64,000 bases of DNA, from contig NZ_KI271585.1 of assembly GCF_000469325.1 (NCBI RefSeq), forward strand, positions 58,531 to 122,530, given 5' to 3'. The DNA comes from Schleiferilactobacillus shenzhenensis LY-73 (GTDB taxonomy: Bacteria; Bacillota; Bacilli; Lactobacillales; Lactobacillaceae). Both the position numbers and the translations under genes were made by a program. Below are positions 34,557 through 42,827 of this stretch, one piece after another. Within the stretch, counting starts at the first letter, position 1. The number at the start of each line of letters is the position of its first letter. Below the pieces are notes generated by a model. It was given only the letters and a program-made list of their open reading frames with translations. It was not told the origin of the DNA and did not search any database.

Positions 34557-35558
34557 ATGGTGTACTTAGCAAACGACAAGCGTTACGACAAAATGGTGTA
34601 CAACCGGGTGGGCGCCAGCGGCCTGAAGGTTTCGGCCATCGCCCTGGGGCTGTGGAATAACTTCGGCAGCGTCGATCCGCTGGAGACCCAGAAGGCGATC
34701 ATCCACCAGGCCTTCGATCTGGGCATTACGTATTTCGACCTGGCCAATAATTACGGTCCGATCCCCGGCAGTGCGGAAGAAAACTTCGGCCGGATCATGG
34801 CCGGCGACATGAAACCGTACCGGGACGAAATGGTCATCGCCAGCAAGGCCGGTTACGTGATGTGGCCGGGGCCTTACGGCAACTGGGGCTCGCGTAAGAG
34901 CATCATCGCCAGTGCGGACCAGAGTCTGCGCCGGACGGGATTGGACTACTTTGACATCTTCTACAGCCACCGGGCCGACCCGGAGACCCCGGCAGAAGAA
35001 ACAGCGCTGGCCTTGGACCAGCTGGTGCGGTCCGGCAAGGCGCTTTATGTAGGGATTTCTAACTACAACGGCGCTCAGACCAAGGCCATTGCCGCAATCT
35101 TCACGGACTTGAAGACGCCCTTCATCATCCACCAGCCCCGCTACAACATGTTCGACCGGGGCATCGAAACGGACCTGTTCCCCGTGCTGCGCGCCGAGCA
35201 TAAGGCCGCGGTCAGCTACAGTTCCCTGGCTCAGGGGCTGTTGACGGACCGTTATCTCCACGGTATTCCGCAGGATTCCCGGGCAGCCAAGAGTACGATC
35301 CCGTTCCTGCACGAGGACCAAGTCGAGAAGACGCTGAGTACGGTCAAGCGGCTGAACGACGTGGCCGCGGACCGCGGGCAAAGCCTGGCCGAAATGGCCC
35401 TCGCCTGGAACCTGCGGGAACCGGAAATCGCCAGCGTCTTGATCGGGGCCAGCCGGCCTCAGCAAGTGGTGGACAACGTCAAAGCCTTAGATCATCTCGA
35501 CTTTTCTGACGCTGAACTGAAACAGATCGACGCCATCTTGGCGGGCCAAAACAAGTAA
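34557..35558 (+). CDS. Aldo/keto reductase, YghZ-like
   Basis: 333 residues. NADPH-dependent reductase of the AKR14/YghZ group, which reduces methylglyoxal or glyceraldehyde-3-phosphate. Motifs: YFDLANNYGP with the catalytic Asp/Tyr, SKAGYVMWPGPYG with the catalytic Lys, IFYSHR with the His (the common catalytic quartet), and a C-terminal IGASRPQQ cofactor site. AGGAGG at 34542-34547 fixes the start. Controlled by the divergent MerR. Confidence 0.92.
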   Translation: MVYLANDKRYDKMVYNRVGASGLKVSAIALGLWNNFGSVDPLETQKAIIHQAFDLGITYFDLANNYGPIPGSAEENFGRIMAGDMKPYRDEMVIASKAGYVMWPGPYGNWGSRKSIIASADQSLRRTGLDYFDIFYSHRADPETPAEETALALDQLVRSGKALYVGISNYNGAQTKAIAAIFTDLKTPFIIHQPRYNMFDRGIETDLFPVLRAEHKAAVSYSSLAQGLLTDRYLHGIPQDSRAAKSTIPFLHEDQVEKTLSTVKRLNDVAADRGQSLAEMALAWNLREPEIASVLIGASRPQQVVDNVKALDHLDFSDAELKQIDAILAGQNK

Positions 35559-35577
35559 CCCCCAAGCAATAGCATAT

Positions 35578-35634
35578 AAAAAATCGGCATTGCGGCGGCA
35601 CTCCGAAGAGTGTCTCAGCAATGTCGATTTTTTT
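35578..35634. terminator. Terminator after the aldo/keto reductase
   Basis: AAAAAATCGGCATTGC pairs with GCAATGTCGATTTTTTT around a second hairpin CACTC/GAGTG. Bidirectional. The 180 bases between it and the hsp20 stop hold nothing I recognise. Confidence 0.85.
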
Positions 35635-35815
35635 GATGTTCCATGAACTGTCCTTTTCTATTCCGTTGCCGGTCGCACACGCAATCGTCAGGCGGATGGC
35701 CTCGGATGATTCATGATTACCGCGGGTTCCGCCCGTCACAGCACATAGCCGTCAGTCGCAGGCACGCCCAGCGATCCACCGGGCGACCATGGTCAACGGA
35801 ACGCAGAGACTCAGA

Positions 35816-36274
35816 TTACTGGATCTCAATGTTGTGACCAGACTCCTTTGTGTCAGTCAGCTTCGGCAGAGTGACCGTGAGGACACCCTTGTCGTAGTCG
35901 GCCTTAATGCCCTTCACGTCAACGTTGGGCAGTTGATAGCTGCGGCTCAGGGTACCAGTCGAACGTTCAGACATCAAGACGTTGCCGTTCTTGTCGGCGT
36001 GGTCTTCAATGTCATTCTTCGTGACGTTGATATTCAAGACATTATCGTGGTAATTGAGCTTGATATCATTCTTATCAACACCAGGGATGTCGACCCGAGT
36101 GATATAAGCGTCCTTCGTTTCCTTCACATCAGTCAGCAGTCCGTTCACGGCTGTTGAGCTGATGATAGGCTCTTCCCAGTCATCGACTGGTGCGAAGAAC
36201 CGACGCGCTAAGTTGTCGAAGAACGTATCGTTCATCAACGCATTGTTGCGACGAGTCATCATATCAGTAGCCAT
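35816..36274 (-). CDS. Small heat shock protein, Hsp20 family
   Basis: 152 residues. An ATP-independent holdase chaperone. An N-terminal arm (MTRRNNALMNDTFFDNLARRFF) precedes an alpha-crystallin domain from about residue 45, with the conserved DIPGVDKNDIKL, LSRSYQLPNVD and DKGVLTVTLPK segments. The C-terminal I-x-I motif is present as IEIQ. The start at 36274 follows AAGGAAG. Confidence 0.93.
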   Translation of the reverse strand: MATDMMTRRNNALMNDTFFDNLARRFFAPVDDWEEPIISSTAVNGLLTDVKETKDAYITRVDIPGVDKNDIKLNYHDNVLNINVTKNDIEDHADKNGNVLMSERSTGTLSRSYQLPNVDVKGIKADYDKGVLTVTLPKLTDTKESGHNIEIQ

Positions 36275-36359
36275 AACAGAAAACTTCCTTTTGTTTTGGA
36301 TTTCAGAACGCCGGTGAAGGCACTCTCTCAAGCTCCTTCTCCCTCGCTCCATCTATAAT

Positions 36360-36405
36360 GTACCACATTTTGGCAGAGATGTTAAGTGATTGCCAAAAAT
36401 GGTAC
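36360..36405 (-). promoter_or_regulatory. Inverted repeat spanning the hsp20 promoter
   Basis: Arms GTACCACATTTTGGCA (36360-36375) and TGCCAAAAATGGTAC (36391-36405) around 15 bases. On the minus strand a promoter TTAACA-N17-TACATT lies across it. The dyad is neither CIRCE nor a CtsR box. Confidence 0.55.
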
Positions 36406-36494
36406 TGCTTAATTTCTAGATGCCTTTAAGCGCTTGGTCAATCGTTGGTGCCGGCTTGCTCACAATCTTTTACCTCATCACCAAAACGCTGTTC

Positions 36495-37508
36495 CTAGGC
36501 CATCGTAACGACGATTTTTCCCCGTGCATGGCCCGTTTCTGAGTAATCTAACGCGCGCTGAATATCCGTGAAGGAGACCACCCTATCGATCACCGGATGT
36601 AATTGACCGCTGTCAACAAGCTCCCCAATGGTCTGCAGCTGTCTGCCGCTGGGCTGCATGAATAGAAAGGTATAGCGGACGTGGTATTGTCTCTCTAACC
36701 GGCTCAGCGGCCAGCCGGTCAGTGTGAACAAGGTTCGCTGCCACAGGGGCCGGCCGGTTGCTTGGGCGAACCGCCGGTTAGGCAGTCCGGCAACGGAAAC
36801 GATGCGGCCGCCTGGTTTGAGGATCGTGAACCCGCGGCGAAGATTGTCCCCGCCCAGGGTATCGAGCACGGCATCATAATCATGCAGCACCACGTCAAAC
36901 CGGTCCTGGTGATAATCAATGACCTGGTCGGCGCCAAGCTGCTGGACCAGCGGGCGATGCGCGGCGCTCGTCGTGGTGGCAACATAGGCGCCCAGCGTCT
37001 TCGCCAGCTGAATCGCCACTGTGCCGATTCCGCCAGCCCCAGCTTGAATCAATACTTTCTGCCCAGGACCGACCCGAAGAATATCGTGCAGGGCTTGATA
37101 AGCCGTGAGACTGACCAGCGGCAGCGCGGCTGCCGCCGCATAGGTGACGGTCTGCGGCATCGGGGCCAAGGCCGCCGCGGCAATCGTGATGTATTCGGCG
37201 AACGTGCCAATATGGTCCTTCATCACTCGGCCGTATACGGGATCACCCACATGAAAGTCAGTCACCCCTTCTCCCACCGCCGCGACGTCTCCTGCCAGGT
37301 CGCTGCCCAGCGTCAACGGCAGCCGGTAATGCAGCAGGGGCCGCATCTTACCATCCCGCGTTTTCAGGTCGATCGGGTTGATACTTGCCGCCTGAATCTT
37401 CACTAGGACTTCTCCCGGGGCAGGCTGAGGAATGGGCAGCAGCACACGGTCCACGTCATGCTGTCCATAATGCCCGATCTGAGTGGCCGTCATTGTTTTT
37501 GGTCCCAT
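36495..37508 (-). CDS. NADPH:quinone oxidoreductase-like MDR dehydrogenase
   Basis: 337 residues. Medium-chain dehydrogenase/reductase without the zinc Cys cluster: GroES-like N-domain (KIQAASINPIDLKTRDG), nucleotide-binding motif AGAGGIGTVAIQLAK (about residues 158-172), then the catalytic-domain continuation. The ATG at 37508 has AAAGGAG about 10 bases upstream. Divergent from an ArsR gene, with two matching operators in the gap, so it is probably repressed by that ArsR. Confidence 0.88.
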   Translation of the reverse strand: MGPKTMTATQIGHYGQHDVDRVLLPIPQPAPGEVLVKIQAASINPIDLKTRDGKMRPLLHYRLPLTLGSDLAGDVAAVGEGVTDFHVGDPVYGRVMKDHIGTFAEYITIAAAALAPMPQTVTYAAAAALPLVSLTAYQALHDILRVGPGQKVLIQAGAGGIGTVAIQLAKTLGAYVATTTSAAHRPLVQQLGADQVIDYHQDRFDVVLHDYDAVLDTLGGDNLRRGFTILKPGGRIVSVAGLPNRRFAQATGRPLWQRTLFTLTGWPLSRLERQYHVRYTFLFMQPSGRQLQTIGELVDSGQLHPVIDRVVSFTDIQRALDYSETGHARGKIVVTMA

Positions 37509-37524
37509 GGTTATCATTCTCCTT

Positions 37525-37593
37525 TGGTTTAACCGTTTAAACCATTCTACGGTTGACAATCACCCAAGTCAATGGTTTAATATGTTGAACCAT
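37525..37593. promoter_or_regulatory. Twin ArsR-type operators and arsR promoter
   Basis: TGGTTTAA-N4-TTAAACCA (37525-37544) and ATGGTTTAA-N4-TTGAACCAT (37572-37593), centres 48 bases apart. Between and overlapping them is TTGACA (37553-37558), 17 bases, TTTAAT (37576-37581), so the second dyad covers the arsR -10. Confidence 0.85.
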
Positions 37594-37610
37594 GACAGGA
37601 GGCGGCGTTC

Positions 37611-37955
37611 ATGACCACACCCGCATTGCATCAGATCAAAACTGAATTTGATTCTGTCCAACCCTTTTTACTCGCCGTCGGTGACGAAAAACGGCAAGCC
37701 ATCATCATTGCCCTGCTGCACGACACTAGCGGTCACGGGCTGCGCGTTGGCGACCTGACGGCGACTACTAGGCTTTCTCGCCCCGCTGTTTCTCATCACC
37801 TGAAACTGCTGAAGGAAGCGGGGATCGTCGCCATTCGGGCGGAGGGCACTAAAAATTATTATGTGTTGGCCAATATTCAGCCGGCATTACAGAATTTACG
37901 GTCGCTCGCCGATGACATGCTGACTTTTCTCTCAACCAAGGAGAATGCACAATGA
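37611..37955 (+). CDS. ArsR-family transcriptional repressor
   Basis: 114 residues with a winged helix centred on the recognition segment TTRLSRPAVSHHLKLLKEAG (about residues 54-73). No ELCVCDL metal site is seen, so it probably senses something other than arsenite or cadmium, such as an electrophile. It sits between twin operators and a DJ-1/PfpI gene with which it overlaps by 4 bases (ATGA). Confidence 0.9.
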   Translation: MTTPALHQIKTEFDSVQPFLLAVGDEKRQAIIIALLHDTSGHGLRVGDLTATTRLSRPAVSHHLKLLKEAGIVAIRAEGTKNYYVLANIQPALQNLRSLADDMLTFLSTKENAQ

Positions 37956-38632
37956 AGAAAATTCTCGTCGTCTTAACTAATACCACCCAATTCACCAAAA
38001 AAGCAGAAGCCACCGGGCTCTGGCTAAGCGAGGCAACAGAATTTGTCCAGGACATGACCGCTGCCGGTTACCTGATTGACTACGTCAGTCCCCAAGGCGG
38101 GTATGTGCCCCTGGATCCGCGGGGGATGAAATACGCCGACGCTGAGGCGCTGGCACTCTACCGCACCCCAGACTTTCAACACCGGGCACTGACCGCATCA
38201 CTGGCCCCCAGTGAAGTCCGCGCCGAAGAATACGCCGCCATCTACTACACCGGCGGCCATGGCGTGATGTTCGACTTCCCGGACAGCCGGGGCCTCCAAG
38301 CCATCGCCGAGACCATCTACGCTCAAGGCGGGTATGTAACTTCTGTTTGCCACGGTATCGCCGGCTTGTTGAACTTGAAGACCGCCTCCGGCCAGTACCT
38401 CATTGCTGGCAAACAAATCACGGGCTTCACCGCCGCCGAAGAGGTGTTGAGCAGCAAGGAGCGGCTGGTGCCGTTCTGGAACGAAAAAGCGGCCCAAAGC
38501 CGCGGCGCCATCTTCCAAAAAGTACGCCCGTTCAAGTCTTACGCCGTTCAAGATGGGCAGCTCATCACTGGTCAAAATCCGTGGTCGCCCCACGCCGTGG
38601 CTGCCAAATTGCTGTCTGCCTTCGCTGCCTAG
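37952..38632 (+). CDS. DJ-1/PfpI-family protein, Hsp31-like
   Basis: 226 residues. The nucleophile-elbow Cys is in VTSVCHGIAG (about residue 133), preceded by the YYTGGHGVMFDFPDS oxyanion/His region. Members act as glyoxalase III, deglycase or stress chaperones. Translationally coupled to the ArsR gene. Confidence 0.9.
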   Translation: MKKILVVLTNTTQFTKKAEATGLWLSEATEFVQDMTAAGYLIDYVSPQGGYVPLDPRGMKYADAEALALYRTPDFQHRALTASLAPSEVRAEEYAAIYYTGGHGVMFDFPDSRGLQAIAETIYAQGGYVTSVCHGIAGLLNLKTASGQYLIAGKQITGFTAAEEVLSSKERLVPFWNEKAAQSRGAIFQKVRPFKSYAVQDGQLITGQNPWSPHAVAAKLLSAFAA

Positions 38633-38636
38633 CATA

Positions 38637-38686
38637 CAAATAGTGCCGGAACGCTCATTGCTAAATGAACGTTCCGGCACTATTTG
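38637..38686. terminator. Bidirectional terminator, PfpI gene and nrdG
   Basis: CAAATAGTGCCGGAACG (38637-38653) pairs perfectly with CGTTCCGGCACTATTTG (38670-38686), with a further CATT/AATG pair in the loop. Confidence 0.85.
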
Positions 38687-38687
38687 T

Positions 38688-39311
38688 CTATTTCACCAGC
38701 CGCGACCAAATCACGACCTTATTCTCTTTTAACGACGCGGGCACATCAATGATCCGCTGGTTGCTGGACCCCCGGAACTGCAGGGTCAAGTCCTTCTGCG
38801 CCTCCAGGAACCGGCCGTCCACGAGAATGTCCAAGTAAGACAGCAATTCTAACTTATCGGCAGATTCTTTCTGCAGCTCGTCCCAGGTGTAACCGGTCCA
38901 GGACCAGATATCCTTCGTGTGCCCGAACCGTTCCCGAATCGCCCGGCATAATTTCAAGCAGACTTGGGTGTTGAGAAAAGGTTCGCCGCCTAAGAGCGTC
39001 AATCCCTGGACATAGGAATGGTCCAAATCGGCCAGAATCTGCTCCTGCACCGCATCCGTATAGGGCTGGCCGTAATGGAAGTTCTGGGCGACCGCATTAT
39101 AACAGCCGGGGCAGGCAAACTTGCAGCCAGAGACATACAGACTGCACCGCACCCCTTCACCGTCCACCATCACGAAGGGCTTGTAACTGGCGTAATAGCC
39201 CAGCGAAAGGTCCTTCGCCAGCCATTCCTGCGGCTGCGGGTTCTTGGGCAGCCGGGCCACCCGCCGACGGCTTTCTCGGGCCATGTGCGTTTGAATTTCT
39301 GCTCTATCCAA
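38688..39311 (-). CDS. nrdG: Anaerobic ribonucleotide reductase activating protein
   Basis: 207-residue radical-SAM enzyme that makes the glycyl radical on NrdD. The 4Fe-4S motif Cx3Cx2C is visible in SGCKFACPGCYN (about residues 61-72), followed by LTLLGGEPFLN. The TTG at 39311 is the probable start because AAGGGAG lies 8 bases upstream; an ATG at 39284 has no such site. It begins 13 bases after nrdD, overlapping its Shine-Dalgarno with the nrdD stop. Confidence 0.94.
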   Translation of the reverse strand: MDRAEIQTHMARESRRRVARLPKNPQPQEWLAKDLSLGYYASYKPFVMVDGEGVRCSLYVSGCKFACPGCYNAVAQNFHYGQPYTDAVQEQILADLDHSYVQGLTLLGGEPFLNTQVCLKLCRAIRERFGHTKDIWSWTGYTWDELQKESADKLELLSYLDILVDGRFLEAQKDLTLQFRGSSNQRIIDVPASLKENKVVIWSRLVK

Positions 39312-39324
39312 TCAGCACACTCCC

Positions 39325-41514
39325 TTAATATCGCTGGTTTGCAATCTGATCATTACTGAAGCTCATGTGCTTCACCCGGTGAATGATCTCCTCCTGGCGG
39401 CCATGGACCATCGGCCGTTTGTTCGGGTTGCCCAGGTAGCCGCACAGCCGCTTCACGACATCGCAAGTCTCAGGATCATGGTTGCCGCACTGCGGGCATT
39501 CGTAACCCTTCGCGGTGGCCTTGAACTCCCCCTTGAAGCCGCACTTGAAGCACTGGTCGATGGGCGTATTCGTGCCCAGGTAACCAATCTTGTCGTAAGC
39601 ATAATCCCACACAGCTTCCAGTGCCTTGGGGTTCTGCTTCAGGTTGGGGTACTCGCAATAATGAATGAAGCCGCCAGCACTGTACTGGGGGTAATCCTTC
39701 TCGAAGTCCAGCTTCTCGAAGGGGGTCACTTTTTTCCGCACATCATAGTGGAAGGAATTGGTGTAGTATTCCTTGTCGGTAATATCCTTGACGATGCCGA
39801 ACTTCTTCCGGTCCGCCCGGCAGAATGTATCGGTCAGGGATTCGCTAGGGGTGCCGTAGACAGAAAAGTGGTAGCCGTATTCCTTCTCCCACGCCTTGCA
39901 GTGGTCCGCCAGCGACTTGACGATACTGACAGTGAAAGCCTTAGCCTCAGGATTATGCTCCCAATTCGGACCGAAGAAGACGGTGCCGACTTCGTAGAGG
40001 CCGATATACCCCAGAGAGACCGTCGCCCGGCTGTTGCGGAACAGCGAATCGACCGTGTCGGTGGCCGCTAAGCGGTGGCCGAAGGCGCCGTACTTGTATA
40101 GAATCGGCGCACTCTCCGGCGTCGCTTCCTTGGTCCGCTGCACCTTGTAGACCAGCCCCTGTTTGCAGATATCCATCCGTTCCTCGAAGATCTGCCAGAA
40201 CTTGTCCATGTCGCCTTTGGATTCCATGGCGATCCGGGGCAGGTTCACAGTAATGACGCCCAGGTTCATCCGGCCGGCGTTGACTTCCTCACCGGTGGCC
40301 GGGTCCGTCCAGCCTTGCAGGAAGCTGCGGCAGCCCATCGGCGCCTTGAAGGAACCGGTCAGTTTCTTGATCATGTCGTAAGAAAGGACATCGGGGTACA
40401 TCCGCTTCGTAGCACATTCAATTGCCAGCTGTTTAATGTCGTAGTTGGGGTCGTCGGGGTGCAGGTTCAAGCCCTTCTTCAGCGTGAAGACCAGCTTAGG
40501 GAAGATTGCCGTGCGCTTTTCTTTCCCCAACCCCAGGATCCGGATCTTCAAAATATCCTTCTGGATCTCCCGTTCGATCCAGCTGGTGCCCAGGCCGAAG
40601 CCCACGGTGACAAACGGCGTCTGGCCCTGGGTCGAATACAGCGTATTAACTTGGTACTCCAGAGTCTGAAGGGCGTCATAAATATCCTTCTTGGTGCGTT
40701 CCTTGGCGAAGGCCTCGCCCTTGGCCGGGTCGTCCGTCAGCTCCTTGGCTTCCCTCAAGTGCTTCTGGTAGTTCTTCTCCGCGAAGGGGGCCAGGACCTC
40801 GTCTGTCCGGTCGCTGGAACAGCCGCCGTACTGAGACGAGGCAACGTTGGCGATGATCTGGGTCATCTGGGTGACCGCCACACCGATACTGTGCGCCGGT
40901 TCCACTTCGGCGTTGCCGATGGCGAAGCCGTGGTTCAGCATGTACTTGAAGTCGATCAAGCAGCAGTTGGTCTCGGCCATGTACGGGGTGTAGTCCAAGT
41001 CGTGCCAGTGAATGTCGCCGCGGACGTGGGCGTTGGCCACCGCCTTGGGCATCATCTTCAAGCCGATGGCCTTGGCGACAGCGCCGGCGGTCAAGTCCCG
41101 CTGGGTAGAAAAGACCCGGCTGTCCTTGTTGGCGTTCTCGTTGACCACCGTCTTATCCTTATTCAACAGACGGTCGATCTGGAAGTTCACGTCCCGCCGC
41201 TGCTTGCGCTTCAAATCTTGCTGCAGGCGGTACTGGGTGTAACTCTCCGCCCATTCGTACTTCCCCGCGTTGATCAAGGACTGCTCCACGATGTTTTGGA
41301 TCTCCGCAATCTCTACATCTGTCGTGTAGCGGTCTTGAATCTTCGCCACCACATCGTTGGTAATGTCGTCGATGGCGTTGGTATCCGCCGGGGACAAGGG
41401 GCCAACACTCTGAGCCGCTTTGGTAATGGCCGTTTGAATCTTGTTCTCGTCAAAATTGACGATGCGCCCGTCCCGCTTCTTGATTTTGATCGTTACTGTG
41501 TGTACCTCTAACAT
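39325..41514 (-). CDS. nrdD: Anaerobic ribonucleoside-triphosphate reductase
   Basis: 729 residues. It reduces ribonucleoside triphosphates to deoxy forms without oxygen. An N-terminal ATP-cone (KIKKRDGRIVNFDENKIQ, about residues 9-26) gives allosteric control. The C-terminus carries the zinc site (CFKCG and CPQCG) and the glycyl-radical segment RLCGYLGNP. Complete and in an operon with nrdG. Probably controlled by NrdR through a box in the upstream region. Confidence 0.96.
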   Translation of the reverse strand: MLEVHTVTIKIKKRDGRIVNFDENKIQTAITKAAQSVGPLSPADTNAIDDITNDVVAKIQDRYTTDVEIAEIQNIVEQSLINAGKYEWAESYTQYRLQQDLKRKQRRDVNFQIDRLLNKDKTVVNENANKDSRVFSTQRDLTAGAVAKAIGLKMMPKAVANAHVRGDIHWHDLDYTPYMAETNCCLIDFKYMLNHGFAIGNAEVEPAHSIGVAVTQMTQIIANVASSQYGGCSSDRTDEVLAPFAEKNYQKHLREAKELTDDPAKGEAFAKERTKKDIYDALQTLEYQVNTLYSTQGQTPFVTVGFGLGTSWIEREIQKDILKIRILGLGKEKRTAIFPKLVFTLKKGLNLHPDDPNYDIKQLAIECATKRMYPDVLSYDMIKKLTGSFKAPMGCRSFLQGWTDPATGEEVNAGRMNLGVITVNLPRIAMESKGDMDKFWQIFEERMDICKQGLVYKVQRTKEATPESAPILYKYGAFGHRLAATDTVDSLFRNSRATVSLGYIGLYEVGTVFFGPNWEHNPEAKAFTVSIVKSLADHCKAWEKEYGYHFSVYGTPSESLTDTFCRADRKKFGIVKDITDKEYYTNSFHYDVRKKVTPFEKLDFEKDYPQYSAGGFIHYCEYPNLKQNPKALEAVWDYAYDKIGYLGTNTPIDQCFKCGFKGEFKATAKGYECPQCGNHDPETCDVVKRLCGYLGNPNKRPMVHGRQEEIIHRVKHMSFSNDQIANQRY

Positions 41515-41601
41515 CGTGGATCCACTCCTTCTCTGCTATACCGCAGGGGTGGTCGACCGTACCAGCGATCCGTTTCCAACCACACCATGTAGTAGCTACG
41601 A

Positions 41602-41630
41602 ATAATAATAGCACAATATATGGGGCCCTT
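41602..41630 (-). promoter_or_regulatory. nrdDG promoter region with an NrdR-box-like site
   Basis: AGCACAATATATGGGG (41610-41625) matches the NrdR consensus core (CACwATATAT). On the minus strand it lies in the spacer of a weak promoter TTCAAG-N17-TATTAT. A second box, usual for NrdR, is not clear. Confidence 0.5.
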
Positions 41631-41694
41631 GAAGTCTAAAAACACTAATTGGCGAAAAAATGAACAGGTTTGGAGAAGACCCGCTCATTAGCAA

Positions 41695-41718
41695 ATAATG
41701 CTTGTACACAAGCATTAT
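41695..41718. repeat. Perfect inverted repeat in the nrdD-oxidoreductase gap
   Basis: ATAATGCTTG-TACA-CAAGCATTAT, followed 11 bases later by T7. It could be a terminator-like stem or an operator for the gene at 41888. The rest of the 41515-41887 gap shows only the nrd promoter region. Confidence 0.5.
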
Positions 41719-41887
41719 CCAGGGTATCTTTTTTTCACTAAGTTCGATGGATAATGGCCATATTGTGCACTATTGAATAGGGCAAAGTATTACGTCAGCA
41801 TCCGGTCACACAGATGAGATGAAACAGAACGCTTGGCGGTTGTCCTATTTCCGTCTAAAATAACGAGGAAAAGGAGTGACTGAAACG

Positions 41888-42796
41888 ATGAAAGCCTATG
41901 GATTTACCCGCGGCGGTGGGCCGTCAGCATTGCAAGAATTCGATGTGCCGGCACCGCAGCCTGGTCCCAATGAAGTCGTCGTGACCGTCCAAGCGGTGGG
42001 ATTAAACAACCGCGAACGGATTGCCCGGGAACAGGGCAGCAGCCGGCCCACGATTCCCGGCCGGGACGCGGCCGGTATCGTCAGTGCGGTGGGCGCGGGG
42101 GTGACGACCTTCGCGGTGGGCGACCGCGTCGTGGCCCACGTGCAAAACAGTTACGCCGAGCAGACCGTGGCCCGAGTCAGCAGTACCGCCAAGCTGCCGG
42201 ACAGCGTTGACTTCCCCACCGCGGCGGCCTTGGTGACATCCGGTGTGACCGCCTACCGCATCGTCCACACCTTCGGCCGGATCCAGCCCGGCGAAGTCGT
42301 TATCGTCAAGGGGGCCTCCGGCGGAGTGGGCGGTCTCGTGGTCCAGCTGGCCAAGCAAGCCGGCGCTTACGTTATCGGCGTCGCCAGTGCCCGCAACCGG
42401 ATCCTGGTCGATGACCTGGGTGTGGACCGTTTCGTTGCTTACGACCGAGAGAAAATCACCCAGGTCCTGGCGGAAACCGGCGACGTGGTCGTGAACGCCG
42501 CGATGAACGGTGCCGGCAGTGACCAAGACGTGGTCATGGCCAAGCCCACCGGCCGGATCATTTCTGTCAGCCACAGCGAACCGCCGCTACGCGGGCAGAT
42601 CACCTTCCAGCACACCTATCCCGGGGATGACACTGATGCGGTCGCTTTACCCTTGATCGTTGCGGGGGTCGCGGACGATACCCTGATCGTCGACATCGAC
42701 CAAGTCCTGCCCTTCACACTGGCGGGCTTCATCGCCGGCCACGAAGCCCTCGATAGCCGCCATGCCGGTCGGATTGTCGTCGCTCGTCAGGCCTAA
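41888..42796 (+). CDS. NADP-dependent MDR oxidoreductase, quinone-oxidoreductase type
   Basis: 302 residues. GroES-like start (MKAYGFTRGGGPSALQEF), a VQAVGLNNRERIAREQG segment in place of the usual NPxD, and the dinucleotide-binding VKGASGGVGGLVVQLAK (about residues 139-155). Non-zinc. The ATG at 41888 is used although AAGGAG is 11 bases away; a GTG at 41876 is too close. Second such enzyme within 5 kb. Confidence 0.87.
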   Translation: MKAYGFTRGGGPSALQEFDVPAPQPGPNEVVVTVQAVGLNNRERIAREQGSSRPTIPGRDAAGIVSAVGAGVTTFAVGDRVVAHVQNSYAEQTVARVSSTAKLPDSVDFPTAAALVTSGVTAYRIVHTFGRIQPGEVVIVKGASGGVGGLVVQLAKQAGAYVIGVASARNRILVDDLGVDRFVAYDREKITQVLAETGDVVVNAAMNGAGSDQDVVMAKPTGRIISVSHSEPPLRGQITFQHTYPGDDTDAVALPLIVAGVADDTLIVDIDQVLPFTLAGFIAGHEALDSRHAGRIVVARQA

Positions 42797-42827
42797 GGTC
42801 CCTTAATAATAGGAAGAAGGCCCCAGT

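Noticed and set aside
40315-41511. 398-codon plus-strand frame opposite nrdD
   Set aside because: Antisense shadow of a strongly conserved gene; high GC keeps opposite frames open.
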